From Chrysogorgia sp. JL179-B06 (lineage: Eukaryota > Cnidaria > Anthozoa > Scleralcyonacea > Chrysogorgiidae), in contig JAYKKM010000047.1 in NCBI GenBank assembly GCA_035772405.1, forward strand, positions 7,412,001 to 7,476,000: a DNA stretch of 64,000 nucleotides, written 5' to 3'. Positions 19,191-30,626 of the stretch are shown piece after piece (position 1 is the stretch's first letter; every line of letters starts with the position of its first letter). The notes under the pieces were generated by a model that was given only the letters and a program-made list of their open reading frames with translations, did not search any database and was not told where the DNA came from. The position numbers and the translations under genes are program-made.

Positions 19191-21955
19191 TATATACCTT
19201 TATGGATGTGCTGGGCTATAGGCTTCACTGCGCTGACGAGTCCCAAGAGGACGAAACAGCTTAAGAAGAGTTTTCTATACAAAGGTGCTTGTGATGGACT
19301 CTAGTCCATGCTCCAGTGTCGCTGACCTGATAACACTGCAACACCTCTTTGAGTTTTCAGCAACGTGTCAGGTGGAGGACAAGCGATGGCGTCCATGTCA
19401 TATGCTGCGGTCGCACAGTCCAATCCTCGGCAGTGCAGAACCAGGATGGTCCTGGTGGGCGCACGAAAAGACGAAACACCGTGGTTATGTTGGTTATACT
19501 TCAGTCCGGGCCGTACAACAAGTAGCTGGTCCTAGATTTCAGGTCACATTCCGATCCGGAAGGCTAAGCAGGCTTTCCTACGTATGTCCCCGTTTACTGT
19601 ATTAGAAGAAGAAGTGGTGGTTCAACCCATAGTTTATCCGCTTATAGAAGTCAAAGTTTACGCTGTGCCCGTCGAAATTCCAAGTGCTGCAGTGGCTGGG
19701 TTGCTGGGTGCGTATAGCATATATTTGGTCAAACGTGAGATGATGACAAAGTATCGTAACATAGAGAATGGCGTATAGGTGGTTACTATGGAAGACCTGA
19801 GTAAAGATATCCCTCGACGTCTTCGTATTAATGGCTTCTCCATTGAGGTGAAATATCGAGTGAAACACCCCATGAGTTCTTCCTCTGTCATAAGCGGTCA
19901 TATGATTCCGACAACGAAGAACAAGGGAGTTAGAGAATCCCGGCATCACCGACAACTGGTTTACCATGGTTGTAAGGAGAGACAAAGAGAAGGGCTTTCG
20001 TTTCTTGTCAAAATTGAAGATTGATTCTGAGTGTTTATCGATATATTTATTTTCTTTCCCTCCATCTATCACAGCACCAGAAAACAAGGACATGCAGCTC
20101 TTGTTGTCGTTGTTTGTTTTCCGCCGTCTGACTGTGAGTCGTCGAATGAATAAGTCATCGAATGAACCACAAACTAAATCCATACTACATCTTCTTCAGA
20201 TCATGACTTTCGAAGCTTGCCATCATTGAACGTAAAGAGTTCGGTTCATATATTCTTCGTTTTCTTTGCAGAGTCTTCTTTGTATTTTCATTTTCTGGGT
20301 CAGTATCAATGAATTATTCTACCGAGTACCGACACATCTACAGTAGGTCTGCAAAACGGGACGCCATTCTTAAGCTCTGTTGGCGGGAAAAACCGATATG
20401 CTTTTTTTCACTAATGAAAAATGTCGTATGGGGCCTCTCATTGGCCAGACCATTTTTTCACTAGCGAGAAACATCGTCTGACCAATCAGGGTCGAATTAA
20501 CCGAGTAAGAGACGAAATTTATGTTGCTCTTGCTTAATATTTAGTATGTCACAGTACGTATATAATAAAGGTGGTTGCCCGACGAGCGGCGGAACAAGTA
20601 GTCCAGAACTTAAGCGCCTCCTTGCGAAGTTCCGTGTGGTGGATGTGTGGATAAAACAGTAAAAAAATGCGAATAATTCAATACGATGTCGTCTGGATAA
20701 TTTTGTGTCATCTCGTTTAGCTAAAGATGGAGTAGCAGTCAGCTGTATTGAATCTTGTCATCTTTCCGATCATGATCTTATTTCTCTTTACCTTTTCAAC
20801 ACTAAGAACACTCCAACTGCATGAGGGAGTGGAATCTGGAAGCTGAACACTAGTTTGTTAAAAGATACAAAATGTAGTGAAAAAATTACGTCGTTCTGGA
20901 AAACGTGGCCATCAGAGAAGAAGAATGTTTCCTATATAGGTGACTGGTGGGATGCAGGTAAATTAGAAATGAATATTATTTCCATCGATTTAGTAAGTCC
21001 CGTCAGGCATGTGGCGAATGAAAAACGCGCCCATCTGATAAACGTATACCACCGGCTTGAGCGGAAAAGCAACGTCTCTCCGGCAGAAGCCGAACAACTT
21101 TGTCGAGTACGTCTAGATTTGGAACAACTTGATTTCGACCGATTAGAAGTTTCCAAAATCTGTAGCTGTGCAAGAGTAATACGGAATAATGAAAGGCCGT
21201 CCCAATTGTTTTGCACCGAGAATCAACTAACGCTGTCAGGAAGCTGGTTAAGGCCCTTATACACCCCAAGCGGTAGAACAACAAACCCCATACCATTAAC
21301 GAAGAGTTATCCGCGGAACTTCTGGTGGATCAGAACGTCCATGCAAGATCAGCTGTAAGACTTGATTGAGCGCAAACTCTCAGAAGAAGAGATGCATGTC
21401 ATGTGAAGAATTTTTGTCAGATTCCGGATGCCTAGCTGCTTTATAACATATGTCTGGAAATAAAACCCCTGGTTTGGATGGTTTCCTCAAAGAGTTTTAT
21501 ACCACGTTTTGGCCAACGTTTAAAGACGATTTTGTCGAAATGGCCAACTATTGCCTTACCCTTGTCACTGCGCCGTGCATTGATTATATTGCTGTTTAAG
21601 AAAGAAGATCCAGAAAAGCTGAAGAACTGGCGACCAATTTCGCTATTGAATGTAGATTATAAAATCATCGCTAAGGTCATTGCAAAACGAATTAATAAAG
21701 TCCTAGCGTCAGTTATCAACCCTGTTCTGTCCGCAGGTTGTTGAACTGAAGACAACGCTACCTTGCACTGAGATATTTCAGATTATGTCAATTCGAAGCA
21801 TCTCGCCAGTGCATTTGTGGCCATACACCAGGAAAAGGCGTTTGACTCGGATAGAGTACTAGAACGTATGAATTCGGCAGATTATGAGATGGTTTGTTCT
21901 GGTATCGGAAATATTTGCCTTAGCAATTCTGTCAATATCTGCTGATGCTGCATGG
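19190..21955 (+). mobile_element. Tx1/L1-like LINE remnant (5' end, ORF1, first half of ORF2)
   Basis: ORF1 pieces (19450-20030): VQQVAGPRFQVTFRSG, then FTVLEEEVVVQPI, PLIEVKVYAVPVEIPSAAVAG and MEDLSKDIPRRLRINGFSIE, followed by GHMIP, a decayed zinc-knuckle region. ORF2 pieces (20690-21955): the endonuclease end CHLSDHDLISL, a connector, then RT segments EKLKNWRPISLLNVDYKIIAKVIAKR and AIHQEKAFDSDRVLERM. Such elements copy themselves by target-primed reverse transcription. Many stops and frameshifts make this copy dead. It ends near 21955, where coding reverses strand. No target duplication found. Confidence 0.75.
19233..19257 (+). ncRNA. Hammerhead-ribozyme-like catalytic core
   Basis: CTGACGA is followed by a four-pair stem II (GTCC/GGAC, loop CAAGA) and GAAAC, which is the conserved core of hammerhead self-cleaving RNAs. 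A GCTG at 19210-19213 could pair with CAGC at 19257-19260 as stem III, but the expected U-H cleavage bases next to it read GG. The copy may therefore be inactive, or folded in a way I cannot see. It sits at the 5' end of the LINE remnant. Confidence 0.5.
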
Positions 21956-22190
21956 TGCGTCAGTCAGCGTACATGTACGCCATCGTCCTAAACAAAGTCC
22001 TTTCGATTTTGTTTTGTTCATTTTGGCTCCTGAAGCACGGCCAAATAGGTCAAAGACTTCCAATACATTGGCAATACCAAAATCGTCGGTCACTAAACAA
22101 ATGTTATCATCGGCATATTGCGAAATCTTGACTTCATGCCACCATGCAGGGGAGTTACAATAGTCCACGACTAACCTTAAAATAGTTGGA
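21930..22190 (-). mobile_element. L1-like reverse transcriptase fragment, opposite strand
   Basis: The minus strand reads VKISQYADDNICLVTDD, then VLEVFDLFGRASGAKMNKTKSKGL. This is the YADD catalytic motif and the following palm region of the same L1/Tx1 class as 20690-21955, but inverted and tail-to-tail with it. About 220 bp between here and 22410 hold nothing recognisable. Confidence 0.8.
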
Positions 22191-22409
22191 TATTATTTTG
22201 GTGACGAAGACAGCCTTGCTAAGACATGAGAGGCTGGCTTCAATAAATTGAAGACTGATACTATAACGGCAATGGAAAGTGTGCTGTGGCAAAACGATGG
22301 CATGAGCCGCCTCCATATGGCATCTGGCCAGAATTTACCCTTCAACAACAATCTGTAAACATGACATATAAAAATCAAGATTACAAACCATTGCCGAAAC
22401 ATTGTCAAA

Positions 22410-23149
22410 TGTTGTTGTTGTTGTTGTTGGATTGATTTGACGATTTCGTCGAATGTTTCGTCGAGCGTTTCGCCATCTTTCGCGGTTTTGAGCCAGTTCT
22501 TCACAATCGTCTTCGATGCCGCACGTCTTTAAGGCAGTGTGGAGTGTATCTTTCTATCTCAGATGTGGGCGACCAATTCCTCGTTTACCAGAAGTTAGTT
22601 CGCTATAGAGTACTGCTTTCGGTATTCGTTCGTCATTCATTCTAGACACATGACCTGCCCTGCAGCTTATAGTTGTCGGCTTCGAAGAATAACCGCCATT
22701 TCAGGAAGTTTAGCGCGACTACAGACCTCATCATTGGTAATAAAGTCTTGCCATTTGACTCCAAGAATCACTCGCATTGCATCTTTGGTGGAACTGATTT
22801 TGTTGTTTTACGTGTCTGGCATATATTGTCTGCGTCTCGCAGCCATAGAGCAATATGCTGAGGACAACCACTCTGTACAGTGCAATTTTTGCCGTTAGGC
22901 GGATATTATGACTACTCCGTATGCGTTGTTTTAAGCGGCCGAATGATTGACTGGCTTTTGATATGCGGTTTTGAATGTCCATGCATATTTTTCCATCAGA
23001 TGTTGAGTATTGAGCCAAGATATGAGAAGGAATTAGTAACCTTCAGTTCAGCTCCATTGGCGCAAAATGCTAGGTTGAGGTTTGTTATATGTTTGGCTCA
23101 TCACTTCGGTCTTAGAGAAGCTAATAGTCAGGTCAATGTTTGAGGAATG
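22410..23149 (-). mobile_element. RTE-like LINE, 3' part
   Basis: Minus-strand frames give SNIDLTISFSKTEVMSQ near 23130, SRISKASQSFGRLKQRIR-like text near 22970, ALYRVVVLSILLYGCET and a C-terminal ELTSGKRGIGRP...KDTLHTALKTCGI...WEELAQNRERW-like pattern. The element ends in a (CAA)n run on the minus strand near 22415, as expected for RTE-type tails. It continues the reverse transcriptase at 26464-27500, from which it is separated by the 3.3-kb insertion. Confidence 0.8.
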
Positions 23150-23289
23150 AGGTGCGGTATTGCGGAATATCAAAATATCAAGTACTTATAATATGTGATT
23201 TTGATATATCATGATATTTCTTAATGTTTCCTGTACTTAATTAGTATTGATAATATCATGATATATCAAAAGTGATATAAGTACTTGAT

Positions 23290-23888
23290 ATTATGATATT
23301 CTCAACGACTAAAATATCATGATATTATGATATTATCAAATGGTGTTTTGATAAGTCTAAACACAATTAATATTTTGATATTATCAAATGGTGTTTTGAT
23401 AATATCAAAGTGAAATATCAAAATATTAATTGTGTTTAAAACTATGGTTTGATATTGTGATATATCATGATATTATCATAATATCATGATATTTTGATAT
23501 TATCAAATGGTGTTTTGATAATATCAAAGTGAAATATCAAAATATTAATTATGTTAAACTATGGTTTGATATTGTGATATATCATGATATTATCATAATA
23601 TCATGATATTTTGATATTATCAAATGGTGTTTTGATAATATCAAAGTGAAATATCAAAATATTAATTGTGTTTAAACTATGGTTTGATATTGTGATATAT
23701 CATGATATTATCATAATATCATGATATTTTGATATTATCAAATGGTGTTTTGATAATATCAAAGTGAAATATCAAAATATTAATTGTGTTTAAACTATGG
23801 TTTGATATTGTGATATATCATGATATTATCATAATATCATGATATTTTGATATTATCAAATGGTGTTTTGATAATATCAAAGTGAAAT
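23290..23888 (+). repeat. 118-bp tandem repeat array (left arm)
   Basis: The phrase TGGTGTTTTGATAATATCAA recurs at about 23389, 23508, 23625, 23743 and 23861, spacing 117-119 bp. Each unit contains several nested palindromes (TTTGATATTATCAAA, ATATCATGATAT). An inverted, more diverged set with CACCATTTGATAATATCAAA lies at about 25890-26230 in the right arm. Confidence 0.85.
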
Positions 23889-24639
23889 AAAACTTAACTG
23901 CTAACACTAAAACTTGAACCAATCGAAACAGTAAACCCTATTGTAATATTTATCGCAGTATTGTATAATTTATGAGTGTGGACTGTGATGGTTTTTACGT
24001 TAAAGTACATGCGAGACAGTATATTATACCGATGTATATATTTCAAGCGTTATTTATATGTCGCGCTTGATCTTTATTATACTATTATACTATTACAAGT
24101 AAGAATTCTATGCAAGCGATATTAAATATTTTGAACACAGTTCTATATATATTACATAGTTAGTACTGTACTTCAGTTGGCGTTTATGATGTCTCCTTAC
24201 GACACATTTTGGGCTTGTCGTATTCTTTTCACATTGACTTTGTGCCTTTTGTCCCCAAAAATAAAGTAAACACATGGTAATTCAATGCCGACGATTTAGA
24301 GTTTCATTTTGACAGTGATGATGATGACGACGACGACGATCATTTCGAGGCAGCTACATAACTTGTGTTACTTTTATAGAAATTTGAAGCGGTATAACTT
24401 CAAATTAACGAGTTTTTTAATAACGTTTCATATGGAATGGATTGTTTTTGGAATGGTTCTCCGGCCAAAATCAGAAATCTTCTTTATTTGTTGTTGTTTT
24501 TGCACTTGCGATATCAAGCAAAACGTCGAGCAATAAATTTGCGTTTTGAAACGTTTTTTCTATCCCGCTTATTAGCCCTCCCGGTTATAAGCCCCCGGTT
24601 ATAATCCCACTCAAAATTATAAGCGGGATTCCACGGTAT

Positions 24640-25560
24640 TATATGACTAGTCAAATCAATGTGAATAAAGTTGTTCGCGAAGACACGACCACGGGGTTTT
24701 ATCATAGAACGAGGCAACAATTATACATTATATCGTAGAACGAAGCAACACTAATATATTATATCACAGTCAATATTAAATATGTTCGCGAAGACACGAC
24801 GGGTTTTATCGTAGAACGAGGCAACAACACATTATATCACAGTGAATAGTACTAGTTGTTCTGGAAGACACGACTGCGGACATTACGGGGTTTTATAGCC
24901 GTCAATGTGAATATAGTTGTTCGCGATAACATGACTACAGTCTACGGGGTTTTATCGTAGAACGAGGAAACACTAACATACAGTGTATTATATCACAGTC
25001 AACAGTAAAGTTGTTCGTGAAGACACGTCTACGCCACGTGTACCACGTACGCCAAATTATCGCCGTCAATGTGAATAGAGTTGTTCGGCAACAATATATT
25101 GATATCACAGTCAATGTGAATAAAGTTGTTTGCGAAGAGAGCGACTACGGGGTTTTACCGTAGAACGAGGCAACGATATAATATATCACAGTGAATAGTA
25201 AAGTTATTCGCGAAGACACGACTACGCCACGGGGTTTTATCGCCGTCAATGTGAAATAACACGACTACAGTCTACGGGGTTTTATAGTAGAACGAGGCAA
25301 CACTAACATATTATATCACAGTCAACAGTAAAGTTGTTCGCGAAGACACGACTACGCCACGTGTACCACGTACGCCACATTATCGCTGTCAATGTGAATA
25401 GAGTTGTCCGGCAACAATATATTGTTATCACAGTCAATGTGAATAAAGTTGTTTGCGAAGAGAGCGACTACGGGGTTTTACCGTAGAACGAGGCAACGAT
25501 ATAATATATCACAGTGAATAGTAAAGTTATTCGCGAAGACACGACTACGCCACGGTAGAC
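24640..25560 (+). repeat. Internal satellite-like array (GTTGTTCGCGAAGACACGAC...)
   Basis: About eight irregular copies of a longer unit: AATAAAGTTGTTCGCGAAGA, CACGACTACG, GGGGTTTTATCGTAGAACGA, GGCAACACTAACATATTATA and TCACAGTCAATGTG, in that order with indels. A 180-bp stretch at 25010-25200 is repeated nearly exactly at 25310-25540. It lies between the two inverted arms. Confidence 0.8.
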
Positions 25561-25859
25561 ACAGCATAGTTAATGACACAGCATGTCAGCAACCCATGTC
25601 AAGATTAGTGTGCTGCCTACGGCAGAAACATTATATAATGCGTGTTTTTTATAGAACGAGGCAATGATATATTTGATAATCTCATAATATAATGATTTTA
25701 TGTTGTGATGTATTAGATAATGAAAGTGTTTAGGTGATTATTTTATGCGGTTAGTGGTAATATAATAATAATGTGATAATATGATATATCGAAATATATT
25801 CTGCTTTCTGTTGTTGAATTTAATATCTGACCTATCGCACGTACGTTTTTTTTAAATAA

Positions 25860-26450
25860 TATAAAAATATCATGATATTTTGATATCATGATTTTTCACA
25901 ATATCAATCCATAGTCTAAACACACTTAATATTTTGATATTTCACTTTGATATAATCAAAACACCATTTGATAATATCAAAATATCATGATATTATGATA
26001 ATATCATGATATATCACAATATCAAACCAGTTTAAACACTATTTTAGTCTTTTGATATTTCACTTTGATATTATGAAAACACCATTTGATAATATCAAAA
26101 TAATATATTTGGACTTGATATTTTGATAATATCACAATATCAAACCAGTTTAAACACTATTTTAGTCTTTTGATATTTCACTTTGATATTATCAAAACAC
26201 CATTTGATAATATCAAAATAATTTGATATCAAAATATTTTGATATTGGACTTGATATTTTGATAATGTATCATAATAATGTGATAATATCAATTTAATGA
26301 TATTGAGTTTGATATTTTTGATATTGTTACAGTTTGATATTTTTGATATTATGATGGTTTGATAATACCAAAATATTTTGATATTGGACTTGATATTTTG
26401 ATGTGATAATATCAATTAAATGATATTATGTTTGATATTTTGATATTCTG
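25860..26450 (-). repeat. Right inverted arm of the foldback element
   Basis: The reverse complement of the left-arm unit recurs with spacing near 120 bp (CACCATTTGATAATATCAAA at about 25970, 26080 and 26200). It then passes into shorter TTTTGATATT repeats up to the terminus. Confidence 0.75.
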
Positions 26451-26463
26451 CAATCCCGCACCT

Positions 26464-27500
26464 TAGTGTGTTTGAGGCGGCCAAAGCAAAAGAGTCCATA
26501 AGACGTTGTAAGGCCTCCTCTGTATGTGCGAATAAGCCGCAATCATAAGCAAACAGTAGATCACGAATGAGCATGTAGCTAACTATAGTTTTTGCTTTAA
26601 GGCGAGATAGATTGAATAAATCGCCATCTGTACAAAATTTGATCAATATGCCATCGCAGTGCCTCGTCCAGCATTGCTGCGAAGAAGAGTATAAAGAGGA
26701 TTGGTGCAATTACACAACCTTGTTTGACACCCGTTGTTTTTTGAATTTGTCAGACATTTTTCCATCTGCGCAAAGCTGACCCATCATTCCATCATGCAGC
26801 TGTCTGATTATTGTTACTAGTTTTTCAGGACACCCGAGGCTTCGCATAACTTGCCAAAGTGCTTCCCTGTTTACCGTGTCAAACGCCTTGGTCATGTCGA
26901 TAAAGACAGCACATAAATCAACATTTTGTTCTAAGCGTTTCTCTTGGAGTTGGCGTGCAGTGAAGATCATGTCGATAATGCTGCAGGTACCTCTAAAACC
27001 ACATTGCGACTCTGATATCGTATCCAAAAAGTTAAGCACTATTCTTCGCTGAATAACCTTTGCGAGCACTTTTCCACCAAATGCCCCGGTATAGTTTCCA
27101 CAATCAGAACGACTGCCCTTATTTTTAAATGTTGTTGTTATTGTTGCATCCTTGAACAGCTGTGCAATTTCGTCTTCTGCCCATATTCTACAAAACAGAT
27201 AATGCAAGCTACGACATAGCTCAGGACCTCCAACCTTGTATACCTCCGGAGGTATTCCATCATCTCTGGCAGCTTTTCCATTTTGGAGAGAATTTATAGC
27301 CTCTTCCACTTCTTCAAGTGGGTTACTTGCGTTTTCGGTGCAGGGAATCAATAGATTCAGGATTCACTGTAGATGGGCGATTCACTAGGAGCTCTTTAAA
27401 ATGTTCTTTCCAGCGTAGCAGGATTTTGCCTTGATCCGTAATTCAGTTGTTTCCACTATCAGCTGTTTTGAGAGAGGCAAATCCTCTACGACGTGCCATA
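26464..27500 (-). mobile_element. RTE-like LINE, reverse transcriptase part
   Basis: The minus strand from about 27500 reads a linker (KILLRWKEHFKELLVNRPST), then LEEVEEAINSLQNGKAARDDGI, a decayed GSRSDCGNYTG, SQCGFRGTCSIIDMIFTARQLQEK and FIDMTKAFDTVNREALWQVM (motif A). It continues to a changed catalytic site LLFAYDCGLFAHT. Normal family members have FADD or YADD here, so the enzyme is dead. The rest of the element is at 22410-23149. Its 5' end abuts the first lectin unit at about 27505. Confidence 0.85.
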
Positions 27501-27676
27501 AACATTCATGTTTCCACATCTTGATTTTCAGGTCCTATATATGAAATGAAGTAAAAGCGTGCATAACACATCACATTTATGCAAAACAATACGTGTGTCA
27601 GCTTCTTGCTCGCCTGTTCTATCCCATCAACAATTTCATCCTTACACTCAGCGGGATTTTGCCACGATCTATTTTA

Positions 27677-28510
27677 TGAAACCGAAACGACCGAAACCGA
27701 AATCGCCGAAATATGCATTGACAAATCTCGTTTATGTCACGCTTGTTTGTCACGATTCATTGGCACTGCTCGTTGTAATATTTTAAAGTTCCAAATATAA
27801 TGAAAGTGTGGCTACGCGCTCGATTATAAACGATTAAAAGGCCACAAAATGTGGAAAATAAAGGGATTTTTTTACAATTGATCAAAAGTTAAACTTCCGG
27901 GTACATGTAATTAGTCAAAAGTATTTTCATAGCTGTTTTTGTTAATGTCACATCAATATCAGGGTAAAATTATGCCTCATTCTTTAAATCACCTTCATTA
28001 AATGTAACAAGTAGTCTCACAACAAAATAAACCTAGCAAAGTATTTATACACATTTTCACTATATTATTCAACAGCCTGACTTTTCACATGAGCCTCGTC
28101 TGCAAACATAGCGGAGCCGCAGTAATTGGCACAAGCTGTTGGGGTTACCCAGCCTATTGTCTTAATGTCTGTATTTATGTTTGTAATGTGTATGGCAAAG
28201 TTATTAAAATAAATACATGTGTACAGTTCATTTAATAAGCTGCAACAAAGCATTCAAGATATTGTATCTGATCTAAATTCATCGCAGTCACTAGCGCGTA
28301 GAAATAATTTGTGTATTTGTATACTAGCATGCATAAATTAATACAAAAGAGGAAAATTACCTCAATCATCGCTACAAACGACCACCGTCTCATGTTAAAA
28401 ACATTCGGCGGGAAATAAGCATTTTTTGCGGATTTTAGCGAGTTATTTTAGCAGTTTTTAGCGAGGTTTTTAGCGATCATTTCCGGTTTCGGCGATTTCC
28501 GGATTCCGTT
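27677..28510. mobile_element. Repeat element with ACCGAAACCGAAATCGCC ends (unit 1 copy)
   Basis: The left edge is GAAACCGAAACGACCGAAACC and the right edge reads TTTTTAGCGATCATTTCCGGTTTCGGCG. Further copies are at about 31254-32090 and 34668-35505 in the other units. A rearranged reverse-oriented copy lies at about 41985-42170. No coding sequence seen. Probably a nonautonomous DNA element. Confidence 0.55.
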
Positions 28511-28535
28511 TCGAATTATCCCAACAAGATAGGTG

Positions 28536-28717
28536 AAGGCTAAAAGGGATGACTCAAAAGGACCTTCACATTTTCTAATCTCAATCCCACCCTAACCCTA
28601 ACTGTAACCTTGATCCTAGCCTTGATCCTAACCTTAAACCTAACCGTAGCTAACCCTAACCTAACGAAAAATAAAAAACAGAAAGGTCCTTTTGAGTCAA
28701 CCCTTTTAGCCTTCTCA
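28536..28717. mobile_element. 180-bp MITE with telomere-like core, unit 1 (also 32109-32285, 35523-35697)
   Basis: Inverted ends AAGGCTAAAAGGGATGACTC and GAGTCAACCCTTTTAGCCTT enclose AAGGACCTT/AAGGTCCTT and a core of CCTAACCCTAACC-like repeats. It lies about 100 bp upstream of the TATA-like site of each lectin gene. Confidence 0.8.
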
Positions 28718-28811
28718 AACAAGATACGAATTCCAGCTGTGGTGCACAGGAAACAGCTGACATCACATGATAATTTACATCAACAATGAGCATTGCACAT
28801 GACTACTAGTT

Positions 28812-28817
28812 TATAAG
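28812..28817 (+). promoter_or_regulatory. Possible TATA box of the lectin gene (unit 1; also 32391, 35795)
   Basis: TATAAG in the context CTAGTTTATAAGTGCAG lies about 70 bp before the ATG in all three units. Conservation is expected from the duplication, so it is weak evidence on its own. Confidence 0.4.
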
Positions 28818-28888
28818 TGCAGTTGTTGCCACACAATCCAACATTTCTCACTTGTCGTTCGAAAAGGAAACACAAGCAACTATTTCAG

Positions 28889-29726
28889 ATGGCAGGGCCA
28901 ATCGGATATATATTCCATCGATCGTCACGTAAACTTGTTCATCCTCAAGGAGGCTCCAGCAATCCTGGCAATGACACCGCATTAGTCCTGCATAGCAACA
29001 AAGACAGTCCACACCGACTCCAAGTCAGATTTGTTCCCGTCGAAGGATTTGGGCACTTTGGATATATTGAGCATGTGTCCAGTGGCAAGATTGTGCATCC
29101 TTCAGGTGGATCTCTAACTCCCGGGAATGACACTAGGCTGGTCTACCATTCTGATCGTCATGATTGTTGCTGCACTCTTTGCATTTGATGAAGAAGGTGA
29201 ACATATAGTTCACCGAAATGGAAAGATCTGGCATCCTCAAGGAGGATCGCCTAATCCTGGCAACGATACACAATGCGTTCTTCATTCTGACGTCCATGAT
29301 GCTGCAAAATTTTTCTTTGGCAATTTGCATGGCAGTGAAATTTCCCCATATCCAAATCTCAGTGGCACCTGGAAGGTGGTGAAGGCCTTTATTGAACCAA
29401 AGACTTCACACAAGTTCACACAAGCCCACAAACTTGGAAAGACGCTGAGAACATCGGCAACAGAAAGTCATGCTTGGAGTGTCTCGGCGAAGGTTGCCTA
29501 TGGTATTTTCTCTGCAAGTGCAGAATATTCTGGCTTTGTTGAAAATACAAGTGAGAATACGTGGTCATCAGAATATGAAGAGACAACAACCATCGATGTG
29601 AAAGCAGGGAAGACGGTTGTGGTGTGGCAGTTTGTATTCGGAATGATGCAATAAGGTGAAGAATATTCCTTCCAGAGTAACATCATTGGAGATACTGACA
29701 GTTTGGACGTAAAGCCAAGTATTTGA
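28889..29726 (+). pseudogene. Mytilectin-like lectin/aerolysin gene, copy 1 (broken)
   Basis: Same coding layout as the intact copy at 32458-33297: a three-lobed beta-trefoil with HPxGGSxxPGNDT motifs, then an aerolysin-like segment. It is damaged by a small insertion at about 29161, at the start of the third lobe, which shifts the frame. A TAA at 29652-29654, about 24 codons before the normal end, adds a second lesion. It also lacks two residues in the Pro-Asn linker. With two independent lesions it is very unlikely to make a full protein, although a truncated two-lobe lectin is conceivable. Identity to the other copies remains high, so inactivation is recent. Confidence 0.85.
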
Positions 29727-30257
29727 AGCAGTTAAACTGCAGGTTCAAATCAGTATTAATAATTATTGAACCGTCAAAATAATTTTTTTGTGAAGTAGAA
29801 GTAATGATTATAGTACATGTGTAGTGTAATAACGTAATAAAAACATTGTCAAGCAGTTTTTGAAAAGATAAAATGTCTTTCGTATACATAGGAAATTAGC
29901 ACTATGGTAAAACAATATTATTTTGTTTATCGAACTGTCTCTGAGCCTCGTGTTTTTCTAGTGGGCCGGCCAAGATCACAAAAAGTTAAAAGTTAGAGGA
30001 TTTACCACTTAAGTTTTTGGATTTTAAGACATAAATTTGAGAGTTTTTTGCAGCAACCGTATGCGCTTCGATTCCGGATAAAAATCGATCGAATTTCAAT
30101 TTCGTGTTGCTATGCGACAAGTGCTTTAGTTTGATTGGCCAGTTCAGAATCGTCAGCCAATAAGCAAGCGAAAAAAACCCGTAAGTTTCTTCGCAAGGTA
30201 ATTAACACACGCGATGAAACCAGATATGGAGTGTTGCAAGGAAAGCACTGGGATATT

Positions 30258-30626
30258 AAGGGCAATGTTATACTATGCAATTTTTCGTGCAACTTGTCTC
30301 TCAACGGCTTAATCTGCTGCGTTGCAGTTGCATGAAAGGGGGTGTTACACTATGAGGCAATGTTTCGTGCAACTTGACTCGCAAAGTTTCGCCATCTCTG
30401 TGCTTATGACAAGGTACGCATGCGCATCCAGACGCAAAAGAGAAAAATGCGAGACAAGTTATAGATGGGATGTTACACTATGCAACGCTGAACAGAAAGT
30501 AGAACTAGATTCTAATTTCTGCAACGATTGCAGCAACTTGTGTCGCAACAATTTTCACCGTTGCAAGGTATGTTACACTGTGCAACGGTTCGTGCAACTT
30601 GTCTGGCAATAGTGTAACATCGCCTT
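30258..30626. mobile_element. MITE with GCAACTTGTC words, unit 1 (also 33846-34038, 37899-38113)
   Basis: Flanked by TTA and TAA. The ends read as AGGGCAATGTTATACTATGC and, reversed, AGGCGATGTTACACTATTGC. The interior repeats TTCGTGCAACTTG, TTGTCTGGCAA and GTTGCAAGG in both orientations. The unit 2 and unit 3 copies have different internal deletions. Confidence 0.7.

Larger units (their letters stand above)
23150..26463. mobile_element. 3.3-kb foldback-type element inserted in the RTE-like LINE
   Basis: The left end AGGTGCGGTATTGCGGAATA and right end TATTCTGCAATCCCGCACCT are inverted repeats that continue into long arms made of GATATTATCAAAATATC-type sequence. The LINE reading frame resumes on each side. 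No coding sequence is seen inside. Long arms composed of internal tandem repeats resemble Foldback/Galileo-type elements by structure only; the superfamily is not established and no clear target duplication could be fixed. Confidence 0.75.

Noticed and set aside
27559..27800. Small plus-strand frames in the lectin units
   Set aside because: They overlap a repeat shared by all units and by the inverted copy near 42000; no codon or family support.
28580..28670. Interstitial telomere
   Set aside because: The CCTAACCC-like repeats are few, imperfect and enclosed by MITE ends; they were copied with that element.
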